Assembly (NCBI GenBank): GCA_964540415.1
Contig: CAZIMM010000006.1
Span: forward strand, 1 to 55,214
Length of the DNA: 55,214 nucleotides
Direction of reading: 5' to 3'
Source: CAZIMM01 sp964540415
GTDB lineage: Bacteria; Bacillota; Clostridia; Oscillospirales; Acutalibacteraceae
Shown here: positions 1-8,158 of the stretch, piece by piece
Layout: every line of letters begins with the position of its first letter
Position numbering within the stretch: position 1 is the first letter of the stretch
Notes under the pieces: generated by a model
Database searches by the model: none
Told to the model about the DNA's origin: nothing
Seen by the model: only the letters and a program-made list of their open reading frames with translations
Made by a program: the position numbers and the translations under genes

Positions 1-76
1 TGGAGCTGGTGGACGGACTCGAACCCCCGACCTGCTGATTACAAATCAGCTGCTCTACCAACTGAGCTACACCAGC
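1..76 (-). tRNA. tRNA-Thr (anticodon TGT)
   Basis: On the minus strand this folds as a full 76-nt cloverleaf. The acceptor arms are GCTGGTG and CACCAGC, the D-arm contains AGTTGGTA, the anticodon stem is GCTGA/TCAGC with loop TTTGTAA (anticodon TGT, reading ACA), and the T-arm contains TTCGAGT. The 3' CCA is encoded in the DNA. The gene reaches the first base of the window, so anything downstream of it is not visible. Confidence 0.95.
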
Positions 77-197
77 AACTTGACGCTCGAATAATATATC
101 ACAAAATGTTTGGTACGTCAAGAGGAAAAAGAAAAAAATTGAAGACAAGAGCAAAAAAATGCAAAAATCAAGCAGAAAAATAAGATAAGAAACCTTG

Positions 198-226
198 TTG
201 ACTTTTTGAAGCAAAAAATATAATAT
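198..226 (+). promoter_or_regulatory. Putative promoter of the FGGY kinase gene
   Basis: A -35 TTGACT (198-203) is followed after 17 nt by TAATAT (221-226). A perfect TATAAT overlaps it at 219-224 with a 15-nt spacer. The start codon lies 40 nt downstream. Confidence 0.5.
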
Positions 227-265
227 TGTACATGAACATATATCACTCTCAGGGAGGTGCAATAT

Positions 266-1570
266 TTGAAAGCACTGGGACTTGACATCGGAACAACAAC
301 TGTTTCAGCCGTTGTGACCGACACCTCAAGCGGCGAAACCATTGAAGCCGTGACCCTTGCCAATGATGCCGCATTCAAAACGCAAAGACCGTTTGAACGC
401 GTTCAGTCTGCGGAGAAAATAATTGAAAAAGCTGTTTCACTCGTTGACACCCTTATTGATAAGCATGGGGCAGATGCTATCGGCGTGACCGGGCAGATGC
501 ACGGCATTGTTTATCTTGACTCCGTCGGCAAGCTTTTGTCTCCGCTTTATACATGGCAGGATGAAAGCGGCAATCAACCGTTTCACGATTCGGGCAGTTA
601 TGCAGCGGTGCTGGAACGTCGCACGGGATACAAGGCTGCGGCGGGCTTCGGCTGCACAACATATTTTTATCATGCGCAAAACGGTCTTGTTCCTCAGGAC
701 GCGTCTGTCTTTTGCACGATACATGACCTTGCCGCAATGACGCTTGCCGGCAGGAACAGCCCTCTTGTCCATTCCTCCGATGCCGCAAGCTTCGGAATTT
801 TCAACATCAAAAATAACTGCTTTGACCTTGACGCCGCCGCGAGTGCCGAACTGGATGTTTCTCTCTTCCCGGAGGTGACAGGTGATATTTGCATTGTCGG
901 CGAGCACAGGGGAATACCGGTTTCCTGCGCGATTGGCGACAATCAGGCAAGCTTTTTCGGCTCTGTTGAGGATGTGAACACGACGGTGCTCGTCAATATG
1001 GGCACAGGCGGGCAAATATCCTTTGTCTCTCAGCTTGAGCAGGCACCTCCCGGTACGGAGATACGTCCGCTTGACAGGGGAGTGAGACTGCTTGTAGGCT
1101 CATCGCTGTGCGGCGGCAGGGCATTCGCTTTGCTTGAGGAGTTCTTCAGAAAAACCGCCGAAACGGTGACCGGGCAGAGTGTCGGCAGTGCATATCCCGC
1201 GATGGACGCAATTCTGGCGGGGGAGAATGAGCCTGAAAATCCTCTCTCATTTTCAACTCTGTTCTGCGGTACACGCGACGACCCGTGGAAACGTGCCTGT
1301 ATCACCGGCATCGGGCTTGACAATTTTACACCCGAGCATTTTCTTTACGCGGTACTCGACGGTATGGTGGATGAGCTTTATTCTATGTATACCGCTGCCG
1401 GAGCAGGAAGTGTCAAAAGGCTTGCAGGGTCGGGAAACGCACTGAGAAAAAACATGGCTTTGCAAAGACGCTTTGAGCAGAGATTCGGAGCAGAATTGAA
1501 AATCCCCGCACACAAGGAGGAGGCTGCTCACGGCGCTGCGGCGGCAGTTGCAAAAGTTCTCGGGAAATAA
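266..1570 (+). CDS. FGGY-family carbohydrate kinase, sedoheptulokinase-like
   Basis: Predicted cytosolic sugar kinase of 434 residues that would phosphorylate a ketose using ATP. The N-terminal FGGY domain opens with the phosphate-binding motif LGLDIGTTT. The segment VTGQMHGIVYLD and the later IGDNQASFFGS resemble sedoheptulokinases, and LVNMGTGGQISF begins the second actin-like domain. The C-terminal glycine-rich LAGSGNALRKN is the usual adenosine-binding part. I chose the TTG at 266 because GGGAGG at 252-257 sits 8 nt before it; a GTG at 257 overlaps that ribosome site. The gene stands alone and faces the trk operon, sharing a bidirectional terminator with it. Substrate is inferred from resemblance only; another FGGY sugar is possible. 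Confidence 0.8.
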   Translation: MKALGLDIGTTTVSAVVTDTSSGETIEAVTLANDAAFKTQRPFERVQSAEKIIEKAVSLVDTLIDKHGADAIGVTGQMHGIVYLDSVGKLLSPLYTWQDESGNQPFHDSGSYAAVLERRTGYKAAAGFGCTTYFYHAQNGLVPQDASVFCTIHDLAAMTLAGRNSPLVHSSDAASFGIFNIKNNCFDLDAAASAELDVSLFPEVTGDICIVGEHRGIPVSCAIGDNQASFFGSVEDVNTTVLVNMGTGGQISFVSQLEQAPPGTEIRPLDRGVRLLVGSSLCGGRAFALLEEFFRKTAETVTGQSVGSAYPAMDAILAGENEPENPLSFSTLFCGTRDDPWKRACITGIGLDNFTPEHFLYAVLDGMVDELYSMYTAAGAGSVKRLAGSGNALRKNMALQRRFEQRFGAELKIPAHKEEAAHGAAAAVAKVLGK

Positions 1571-1580
1571 AGACCTTCAT

Positions 1581-1645
1581 AAAAAACAGCTGTGTCAAAA
1601 ACGGAAGGAAACAATCCGACCGAGGTTTTGACACAGCTGTTTTTT
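1581..1645. terminator. Bidirectional intrinsic terminator
   Basis: A 20-bp perfect inverted repeat (1581-1600 and 1626-1645) with core ACAGCTGTGTCAAAA is flanked by A and T runs. It can stop transcription from both the sugar kinase gene (+) and the trk operon (-). Confidence 0.85.
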
Positions 1646-1665
1646 CATGAGTTGTACTGCGGATT

Positions 1666-3117
1666 TTAAACCCGCTTTTTCCAGAATGACGGGAAGAACA
1701 GCATCAGCAGCGGGAAAATTTCAAGACGTCCGAAAAGCATATCAAACGACAGAATGATTTTTGTGAACGCGGAGAAGTGATAGTAATTTCCCATTGGGCC
1801 GACAAGACTCAAACCGGGGCCGATGTTGTTTATGCATGCGAAAACAGAGGTTACGGTTGTCTCCATATCAAAATTGTTGAATGAAATTAACAGCATTGAG
1901 ATAATGCAGACAAGAGCATAGGCTGCGGCAAAGGCAAGTGTGCCCCGCACCGTGTCCTCCTCAACCAGCTTTCCGTCCATATGAACAACGCGCACACTGC
2001 GAGGACGGAGCATGGTTTTCATTTCCCGCTTGAGGTATTTGAACATAATCAGTATTCTCGAAACCTTGAAGCCGCCGCCTGTTGAGCCTGCAGATGCACC
2101 GATTATCATCAGGATAACCAGCAAGAACCGTGAGAGCTCCGGCCAGGTGTTGAAGTCCGTTGTTGAGAAGCCGGTGGTGGTTATGATTGAGGAGACTTGG
2201 AAGAAGCTGTCAAGAACTGCGCGCCAGCCGGTTTCGTACATCGGCAGAATGTTTATGCTGATTACTGCGGTTGAAATCAGAATAATGATAATATATGCGC
2301 GAAGCTCCTCATTTTTGAACGCCGTACGCAGACGTTTCATAAGAACCAGGTTATACATACTGAAATTGACGCCGAACAGCATCATGAAGATGCCGATTAT
2401 CAGCGTGAAATACGGGCTGTTGTAAGCACCGATGCTCAGATTTTTCACTGCAAAGCCTCCGGTGCCGGCAGTTGCGAAGGAGTTTGTCACAGCATCAAAC
2501 ACGGGCATACCGCCGCACAGCAGCAGCGCAATTTCCATGAGAGTGAGAAATATGTAGATTTTATAGAGTGAGCGTGAGGTCTGACGGATTGTGGGCGCAA
2601 TTTTGCCAACGGACGGACCCGGGCTTTCGGCGCGGAGAATATGAACTGCCTCGCCGTTGCCTCTGCTTGTTGAAACAATTGCAAGCAAAAACACCAGAAC
2701 ACCCATGCCTCCCAGCCAGTGTGTGAAGCTGCGCCAATAAAGAATGCTTCTCGGAATGCTCTCAACCGCAGTGAGAATACTTGCGCCTGTGGTTGTAAAA
2801 CCGGAAACAGTTTCAAACCAGCAGTCGACAAAATTGGGAATTGCTCCGCTGAGGAAAAACGGAAAAGCGCCGAACAGTGAAAGCACAATCCAGCAAAGTG
2901 AAACAGTCACAAAACCTTCTCTTGCGTAAATTTCACCTTTGAAGCGGCTTCTTGACAGAGCAAAACCTGCAAAAAAGCAGAGAACCGCAGTTGTTAAAAA
3001 CGCAAAAAGAGAGGCAAACTCCTCGTAGTAATATGCAATTATCATTGCCGGAACCAAAAACAGCGCTTCAACTTTCAGCACCAGCCCCGTATATCGAAAA
3101 ACTGCGCGATAATTCAT
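1666..3117 (-). CDS. trkH: TrkH/KtrB-type potassium uptake channel subunit
   Basis: Integral membrane K+ translocating subunit of 483 residues, the normal TrkH length. Four selectivity-filter repeats are visible in order: TTTGAS near residue 120, TAGTGGF near 220, TTTGFSTTDF near 315 and NNIGPGL near 435, each after a hydrophobic pore helix. Its ATG at 3117 directly follows the TAA of the RCK-domain gene upstream, so the two are co-translated and form one uptake system. TrkH moves K+ inward; gating depends on nucleotide binding by its TrkA partner. No frameshift or truncation is seen. Confidence 0.93.
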   Translation of the reverse strand: MNYRAVFRYTGLVLKVEALFLVPAMIIAYYYEEFASLFAFLTTAVLCFFAGFALSRSRFKGEIYAREGFVTVSLCWIVLSLFGAFPFFLSGAIPNFVDCWFETVSGFTTTGASILTAVESIPRSILYWRSFTHWLGGMGVLVFLLAIVSTSRGNGEAVHILRAESPGPSVGKIAPTIRQTSRSLYKIYIFLTLMEIALLLCGGMPVFDAVTNSFATAGTGGFAVKNLSIGAYNSPYFTLIIGIFMMLFGVNFSMYNLVLMKRLRTAFKNEELRAYIIIILISTAVISINILPMYETGWRAVLDSFFQVSSIITTTGFSTTDFNTWPELSRFLLVILMIIGASAGSTGGGFKVSRILIMFKYLKREMKTMLRPRSVRVVHMDGKLVEEDTVRGTLAFAAAYALVCIISMLLISFNNFDMETTVTSVFACINNIGPGLSLVGPMGNYYHFSAFTKIILSFDMLFGRLEIFPLLMLFFPSFWKKRV

Positions 3118-4491
3118 TTACTCGTCCTCGTTGATTTCAAAGATATCCGTAAGGTTTGCAAGAGCCCTTTTTGAATCGGCGATTATAATAATGCTATCTC
3201 CGGCCTGCATACAATCGTTGCCCTTCGGGATGATAACCCTTCTGCCGCGGATTATGATGGCAAGAAGAATGTTCGGCTTTATGGGAAGCTGCGAAAGGGG
3301 AGTGTTGAGAAATCTGCCGGTTTTCGGCACGGTGAAGCCGAGAGCCTCGGCACTTCCGTTTGCAATTCTGTAAAGGGTTTCAACGCCGCCCTCTCTCGAC
3401 ACGCTTACAGCGCGGACATAACGGATGATTTCGTTCGCCGTGAGAAGCTTGGGGCTCACAAAGGTGTCAATACCCATGCCGGTGAAAACATCGCTGAACT
3501 CAAGACGGTTGATTTTGGTGATGGTTTTCGGAACTCCGATATAGTTTGCAAACATGGAAACAAGAAGATTTTCCTCGTCCATGCCGGTGAGTGTCACAAC
3601 GGCATCTGCCTCTTCAATGCCTTCATCAATCAGCAAATCCTGATCAGTTCCGTTGCCGCAGATAACCGTGGCAAGCGGAAGAATTTCGCTGAGCTCATTG
3701 CAGCGCTCAATTGACTGCTCAATGATGGTAACAGATATTTTTGTGTCGATAATCAGTTTTGCAAGATATTCGGCGATTTTGCTGCCGCCGACAATCATAA
3801 CATGGTCAATTTTGCGCCGTTTTATTCCGAGACTTCTTGCGAGCGCCGGCAAATCTGCAGCAGCCGAAGCAATAGTAACTCTGTCATCCGGAAGCAGTGT
3901 GAAAGAGCCGGAGGGAATTGTGACTCTGCCGTTTCTTTCAACCGTGCAAACAATTGCCTTTTGTTTGAAAACGTCGCCGAGCTTGTTGAGGGTTTTGTCC
4001 GCAAGCTGGCTTTCGGCGCTGAGCTTGAACTCAACCGCTTCCGCTCGGCCGCTTGCAAACAAATCGCGCTTTTGAAAGGAGGAAAACTGAATAAGGTGAA
4101 ATATTTCGTAAGCGGCTGTCTTTTCCGGGTTCACTGAGAAGGACAAGCCGATGTTTTCGTCGAGCAGGCTCATCTGACGGTCGTATTCCGGGTTCCGGAC
4201 TCTGGCAATAACATTACGGCAGCCGAGTTTGTGCGCAACAAGACTGCAGAGCAGATTGATTTCATCACTTGAGGCAACGGCAACGAGAATGTCTGCATCG
4301 GAAACGCCTGCTTCGCGCTGAACCTCTGCGGAAGCGCCGTTTCCGTTGACAACGGCTATATCAAGCTTTTCCTGCGCCTTGTGCAGCACTGCGGGATTGC
4401 GGTCGATTGCAACAATGTCGTGCCCCTCCTGCGAAAGCTGCTTTGCAAGAACATATCCGATTTTTCCGATGCCGATGATGATTACTTTCAT
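3118..4491 (-). CDS. trkA: TrkA, potassium uptake regulatory protein with two RCK units
   Basis: Cytosolic gating subunit of 457 residues. The protein is a tandem duplication: each half has a Rossmann RCK-N domain (IIGIGKIGYVLAKQL at residue 4, MIVGGSKIAEYLAKLI near 230) followed by an RCK-C (TrkA_C) domain. This two-unit form is the standard TrkA architecture, as opposed to single-unit KtrA. RCK-N domains bind NAD(H) or ATP/ADP and control opening of TrkH. It is first in a two-gene operon; AAGGACGG lies upstream of the ATG, somewhat further than ideal. The promoter is at 4550-4578. Confidence 0.93.
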   Translation of the reverse strand: MKVIIIGIGKIGYVLAKQLSQEGHDIVAIDRNPAVLHKAQEKLDIAVVNGNGASAEVQREAGVSDADILVAVASSDEINLLCSLVAHKLGCRNVIARVRNPEYDRQMSLLDENIGLSFSVNPEKTAAYEIFHLIQFSSFQKRDLFASGRAEAVEFKLSAESQLADKTLNKLGDVFKQKAIVCTVERNGRVTIPSGSFTLLPDDRVTIASAAADLPALARSLGIKRRKIDHVMIVGGSKIAEYLAKLIIDTKISVTIIEQSIERCNELSEILPLATVICGNGTDQDLLIDEGIEEADAVVTLTGMDEENLLVSMFANYIGVPKTITKINRLEFSDVFTGMGIDTFVSPKLLTANEIIRYVRAVSVSREGGVETLYRIANGSAEALGFTVPKTGRFLNTPLSQLPIKPNILLAIIIRGRRVIIPKGNDCMQAGDSIIIIADSKRALANLTDIFEINEDE

Positions 4492-4549
4492 AATATAACT
4501 AAGACCGTCCTTTTATGTATGCGAGACTTAACGCAAGCTGCGCTTGGTA

Positions 4550-4578
4550 ATTATACCACCAAAAAATGAAAAGAGCAA
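4550..4578 (-). promoter_or_regulatory. Putative trkA promoter (extended -10)
   Basis: On the minus strand, TTGCTC (4573-4578), a 17-nt spacer and TATAAT (4550-4555) preceded by TGG, forming an extended -10. A CAAGC-N3-GCTTG dyad lies just downstream near 4534-4546 and could be an operator. Confidence 0.5.
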
Positions 4579-4620
4579 GTTCTTCGGTGCTCGTAATAGC
4601 TCGAAAATGGGAGGAAAACG

Positions 4621-4776
4621 GTGAATTGTGCAGATAAACGTCATTTTTTATGCATTAAACAACATATTAAAACTGAATACAAGCAATATATTTATGATAG
4701 TGATAAAACTGTAGTGACAAAATTTATAAAAAAGAGTATAATATCACAACACCGTTTGCACTCGGAAAAGAGATGA
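4621..4776 (+). CDS. Candidate 51-residue small ORF upstream of the MATE gene
   Basis: A GTG start at 4621 has a strong ribosome site, GGGAGG at 4609-4614, with 6-nt spacing. The predicted product is 51 residues, very basic (many K, R and H), with no membrane segment or signal peptide. I recognise no family. Its TGA at 4774-4776 lies 4 nt before the TTG of the MATE gene, so translation coupling is possible, and it could act as a leader peptide. Against it: the DNA is AT-rich like non-coding sequence, and a good promoter for the MATE gene (4714-4742) lies inside it. It may be chance. Confidence 0.3.
   Translation: MNCADKRHFLCIKQHIKTEYKQYIYDSDKTVVTKFIKKSIISQHRLHSEKR
4714..4742 (+). promoter_or_regulatory. 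Putative promoter of the MATE gene
   Basis: GTGACA (4714-4719), a 17-nt spacer and a perfect TATAAT (4737-4742), ending 38 nt before the MATE start codon. Confidence 0.6.
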
Positions 4777-4780
4777 GAGC

Positions 4781-6127
4781 TTGAGAAGAAAATACAACAT
4801 TGACATGACAACCGGGCCTTTTTTGAAAAAGATTCTGACCTTTGCCATGCCGCTTATCCTGACCGGCCTTCTTCAGATGATATATAACACGGCAGATGTT
4901 ATCGTGGTCGGAAGATTCGCCGGAGGGCAGTCCCTCGCCGCCGTGGGTGCAACTGGTTCCCTGATTAACCTTATCCTCAACATCTTTTTCGGCCTTGCCA
5001 TGGGTTCCGGCGTCATGGTTGCAAGGTATATCGGCGCACAGGACAGCAAGTCGGTTCACCGCTGCACACACTGTGCAATGTCGCTGAGCATTGTGAGCGG
5101 AATTATTGTTTCCATAATCGGATTTTCTCTGTCAAGAACATTCCTTATGATGATGGACTCGCCGGATGATGTGATTGATTTGTCGGCTCTGTATCTGAAA
5201 ATATATTTCCTCGGTGCACCTGCGTCACTTGTATACAATTTCGGCGCAAGCATTGTTCGCGCCACGGGGGACACCAAGCGACCGCTGTACATACTCACTC
5301 TGACGGGCGTAATAAATATTATCCTGAATCTTGTGCTGGTCATCAAGTTTCATCTCGACGTTGCGGGTGTTGCCATTGCGACGATAACGTCACAGTATAT
5401 TTCCGCCGTGCTGATAGTGCGCAGGCTGATGAACATGGAAAACGCCTGCCGCCTCACTTTGCGTGACCTGCGCTTTTACGGAGAAGAGCTCAAAAAAATT
5501 CTTGCCATCGGGATACCTGCCGGGATTCAAAACTCCCTGTTCTCAATTTCAAATGTTATCATTCAGAAAACCGTCAATTCCTTTGGGTCAACTGCTATGG
5601 CGGGCATTGCCGCCGGCTCAAATTACGATTCTATTGTTTACACCTGCACAAACGCCATATCACAGACCACAATGACCTTCTCCTCACAGAACATGGGCGC
5701 AAAGAAATATGAAAATCTGGGGAAGATTTACTTTCGCTGTCTGATAATCACAGTGATAATCGGCGTGTCCATGGGAAGCCTCGGGTATTTCTTCAGCCCG
5801 CAGATTGTCGGAATATTTTCAACGGAGCAGCCGGTAATCGAAATCGGCGCACAGCGGTTGGCGCTGATTATGCCGTTTTACTTCTTTTGCTCTCTCATGG
5901 ATGTCGGTGCCGGTCAGCTTCGTGGCATGGGCAAATCCTTCGAGCCGATGATTATTTCGCTTCTCGGCGGCTGCGGACTGCGGCTGCTTTGGATATATAC
6001 AGTGTTCCCGCTCAATCCGACTTTGATTAATCTTTATTGGGCTTACCCGATTTCATGGTCGACAACATTCTTTGTTCACTTTGCGTTTTATTTTATAGAA
6101 CGTCGAAAACTCAGAAAGGCGGCGTAA
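4781..6127 (+). CDS. MATE-family multidrug/metabolite efflux transporter
   Basis: Twelve-helix type inner-membrane antiporter of 448 residues, normal for the family. The N-terminus (IDMTTGPFLKKILTFAMPLI, then TADVIVVGRF) is the conserved MATE start. The second half repeats the fold (GIPAGIQNSLFSISNVIIQ near residue 250). MATE proteins export cationic drugs or metabolites using Na+ or H+; the substrate here cannot be read from sequence. The start is a TTG at 4781 with only a weak purine-rich ribosome site; the conserved family N-terminus supports it. A secreted phosphoesterase gene follows after 39 nt with its own strong ribosome site, so the two probably share a transcript. Confidence 0.9.
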   Translation: MRRKYNIDMTTGPFLKKILTFAMPLILTGLLQMIYNTADVIVVGRFAGGQSLAAVGATGSLINLILNIFFGLAMGSGVMVARYIGAQDSKSVHRCTHCAMSLSIVSGIIVSIIGFSLSRTFLMMMDSPDDVIDLSALYLKIYFLGAPASLVYNFGASIVRATGDTKRPLYILTLTGVINIILNLVLVIKFHLDVAGVAIATITSQYISAVLIVRRLMNMENACRLTLRDLRFYGEELKKILAIGIPAGIQNSLFSISNVIIQKTVNSFGSTAMAGIAAGSNYDSIVYTCTNAISQTTMTFSSQNMGAKKYENLGKIYFRCLIITVIIGVSMGSLGYFFSPQIVGIFSTEQPVIEIGAQRLALIMPFYFFCSLMDVGAGQLRGMGKSFEPMIISLLGGCGLRLLWIYTVFPLNPTLINLYWAYPISWSTTFFVHFAFYFIERRKLRKAA

Positions 6128-6166
6128 TGCAGCGGCTTTTCGCACACAGAATACGGAGGGTTAAAA

Positions 6167-7603
6167 ATGCTTTCAAACTCAAAATTCATTCGTCTGACTT
6201 CGCTGGTGCTTTGCACCGCAATTCTTGCAGCCTGTTTTTCTTTTCTCTCGTTTGCACAGACTGACAGGCAGACGTGGGAAAGCTACTGGACACGGTATAC
6301 CGAGCAGGGGAATGCTCTTTATATGTCTCCGGGCAGTGATGAGAGTTCCAGAGGCTTTTCGTGGTATTCTCCTGCGGGCAGCGACAAGTGCTTTGTTGAA
6401 ATCAGCCTTTCAGCGGATATGAGCAACGCGGTCAGATTTGAAGGTACATATATTACCGCTCCGAACGGAGAACGCGCAAACAAGGCTTTTGTGTCAGGAC
6501 TTGAAAAAGGGAAAACATACTATTACCGTTGCTACGCGGGCAGCGAGAAAACGGATGTTTACAGCTTCACAACCCTTCCAGATGACGATTTTTCGTTTGT
6601 TTACGTTACGGATATTCACGTTTCGTACTTGTCGGACGATGAGAAAAGCGTTTCAAACGGCGCATATAATCTCAATTCGGCAATTGAGGCGGCGCAGGAC
6701 AGAAAGAATATTTCGCTCGTCGTCTCCGGAGGCGACCAGGCATCGTCCGCACTGCGTTCGGAATATGACGGTGTATCAGCTCCCTTTGCCTTCAAATCGG
6801 TTGCTTTTGCTTCGAGTGTCGGAAACCACGACCGCAAGAATATCTGGTACAGATATTTCAAAAACGTTCCCAACGAAAACAAGCGGTTCATCACTTCGTC
6901 ATATGCGGGCTCGGATTATTGGTTCGTCAAGGGTGATGCATTGTTCCTGATGCTTGACACAAACAATGTCAGCGCTGCCGACCACCGCAATTTCATCAAG
7001 GCCGCTGTTGCAAAGAACCCGGATGTCAAGTGGCGTATCGCTGTTTTTCACCATGACCTTTACGGCGGCAGAATTGAGCACAGGGAATCGGAAAACAAGC
7101 TGCTTCGCCTTATTCTGACTCCGATTTTCGACGAGTTTGCAATTGACCTTGTATTGACCGGCCACAGCCACTATTACTCGGTTTCAAATGTTGTTTTTGA
7201 CAACGCAACAGTGCTTTCAACTGCCGATGTTGATTCCGTCACCGATGCCGCCGGAACGGTTTACATGACCTCCGGCTCGATCAACCGTCCGCGTAACGAT
7301 GAGGAAGAACCGCCGCTCGGAGAAAATGTCGGAAAGTCGTATCTCACCGATGAAATGATTTACAACATAATTGATGTTTCGGAGAATTCACTGAAAATCA
7401 ATTCATACACTGTTGAAAGCGGAAGCTGCTTTGAATCGTTCACTCTTTCAAAGACTTCTCAGACGGGCGGACACAAAAAGGCAGCACCCGGCTTTGTTGA
7501 CACCCTGCTGCGCGGAATCAGTGTTATTGTCGGCGTGTTCAACAACCTCGGCAACAGGTATGACTTTGTTGAGGAACACGGCATAGGCGTTCTGTTCAAC
7601 TGA
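6167..7603 (+). CDS. Secreted purple-acid-phosphatase-like metallophosphoesterase
   Basis: Exported hydrolase of 478 residues with an N-terminal signal peptide (hydrophobic stretch at about residues 10-28). A beta-rich fibronectin/PAP N-terminal domain follows (residues 30-135, with KAFVSGLEKGKTYYYRCYAG). Then comes a calcineurin-like domain carrying all the metal-ligand motifs: VTDIHVS, GGDQ, GNHD, FHHD and TGHSHYYS. Purple acid phosphatases of this layout hydrolyse phosphomonoesters or diesters with a dinuclear metal centre outside the cell. It has a strong GGAGG ribosome site at a good distance and lies 39 nt after the MATE gene. No cell-wall anchor is visible at the C-terminus. The substrate is unknown. 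Confidence 0.88.
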   Translation: MLSNSKFIRLTSLVLCTAILAACFSFLSFAQTDRQTWESYWTRYTEQGNALYMSPGSDESSRGFSWYSPAGSDKCFVEISLSADMSNAVRFEGTYITAPNGERANKAFVSGLEKGKTYYYRCYAGSEKTDVYSFTTLPDDDFSFVYVTDIHVSYLSDDEKSVSNGAYNLNSAIEAAQDRKNISLVVSGGDQASSALRSEYDGVSAPFAFKSVAFASSVGNHDRKNIWYRYFKNVPNENKRFITSSYAGSDYWFVKGDALFLMLDTNNVSAADHRNFIKAAVAKNPDVKWRIAVFHHDLYGGRIEHRESENKLLRLILTPIFDEFAIDLVLTGHSHYYSVSNVVFDNATVLSTADVDSVTDAAGTVYMTSGSINRPRNDEEEPPLGENVGKSYLTDEMIYNIIDVSENSLKINSYTVESGSCFESFTLSKTSQTGGHKKAAPGFVDTLLRGISVIVGVFNNLGNRYDFVEEHGIGVLFN

Positions 7604-7647
7604 TTTCTGTATATCGGACGTTTAAAACAGGATCTTTTTGACATTCC

Positions 7648-7693
7648 TTAAACGTTTGTTAAGATTTCCTTATAATTTTGAAGAAATTCTTAA
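7648..7693 (+). promoter_or_regulatory. Tandem TTA-type boxes with 11-bp period (response-regulator site?)
   Basis: TTAA, TTAA and TTAT begin at 7648, 7659 and 7670, exactly 11 bp apart. Another TTAA lies at 7690, and one at 7713 falls within the promoter spacer. The array ends 12 bp upstream of a -35 element. Direct repeats on one helix face upstream of a promoter are typical of OmpR/PhoP-type activators; Bacillus PhoP boxes (TTAACA-like, 11-bp period) are the closest parallel known to me. Confidence 0.5.
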
Positions 7694-7705
7694 TCGGTAT
7701 CCTGC

Positions 7706-7734
7706 TTGAACCTTAATTACTTTGGTGAGATAAT
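7706..7734 (+). promoter_or_regulatory. Putative promoter of the 91-residue gene
   Basis: TTGAAC (7706-7711), a 17-nt spacer and GATAAT (7729-7734) preceded by TGA, giving an extended -10. The start codon lies 35 nt downstream. Confidence 0.55.
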
Positions 7735-7769
7735 ATAGGTGCAATCAAGAAAGCAGGAGGCAACAAAAA

Positions 7770-8045
7770 ATGAAAAACGCAAACAAAGCGGGGAACAACT
7801 GCCTGAGATTTTCACCCAAGGGAGTTTATGTGAGTGACATAGGCTGCATAAATTTCAGCCAGAACGGCACCGCGGTTATTTCAACCCTCGGCAGCTTCAG
7901 CATTGTGAGCTACACAGTTGTCGGCAGCAAAATAGTTTTTGTAGGAGACAGACTTTGCTCTTTTGCTCATTATGACGCCTGCCGCGATGCAGTTTTCTAT
8001 CTCGGTTACGAGTATACCGACAGCTTCAACTTCTTCGCCGCCTGA
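7770..8045 (+). CDS. Hypothetical 91-residue protein
   Basis: Not recognised. It encodes 91 residues with no signal peptide or clear membrane helix. The middle is rich in V, I, S and G in an alternating pattern (VYVSDIGCINFSQNG, TAVISTLGSFSIVSYTVVG), suggesting a small beta-rich fold, and the end is aromatic (YLGYEYTDSFNFFAA). Four cysteines are present but not as CxxC pairs. It has a very strong ribosome site (AGGAGG, 8 nt from ATG), its own extended -10 promoter and an upstream array of 11-bp-spaced TTA boxes, so it appears to be individually regulated. It lies between two secreted phosphoesterase-type genes; a phosphate-stress link is only inference. Confidence 0.6.
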   Translation: MKNANKAGNNCLRFSPKGVYVSDIGCINFSQNGTAVISTLGSFSIVSYTVVGSKIVFVGDRLCSFAHYDACRDAVFYLGYEYTDSFNFFAA

Positions 8046-8081
8046 ATCGGTTTGAAACTCTTTTATCATCCCGTAACGCTC

Positions 8082-8110
8082 TTGACACTGCTCGGGTATT
8101 ATTATATACT
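8082..8110 (+). promoter_or_regulatory. Consensus promoter of the EEP-family gene
   Basis: Perfect TTGACA (8082-8087), a 17-nt spacer and TATACT (8105-8110). The ATG is 48 nt downstream. Confidence 0.75.
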
Positions 8111-8158
8111 GTAAGCATAGTGTTGACATAATTGCACATTTTTTCGGGGTGAGTTGAA

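Noticed and set aside
437..1015. A 192-residue minus-strand ORF within the sugar kinase gene
   Set aside because: Shadow of the kinase reading frame; no ribosome site or family resemblance.
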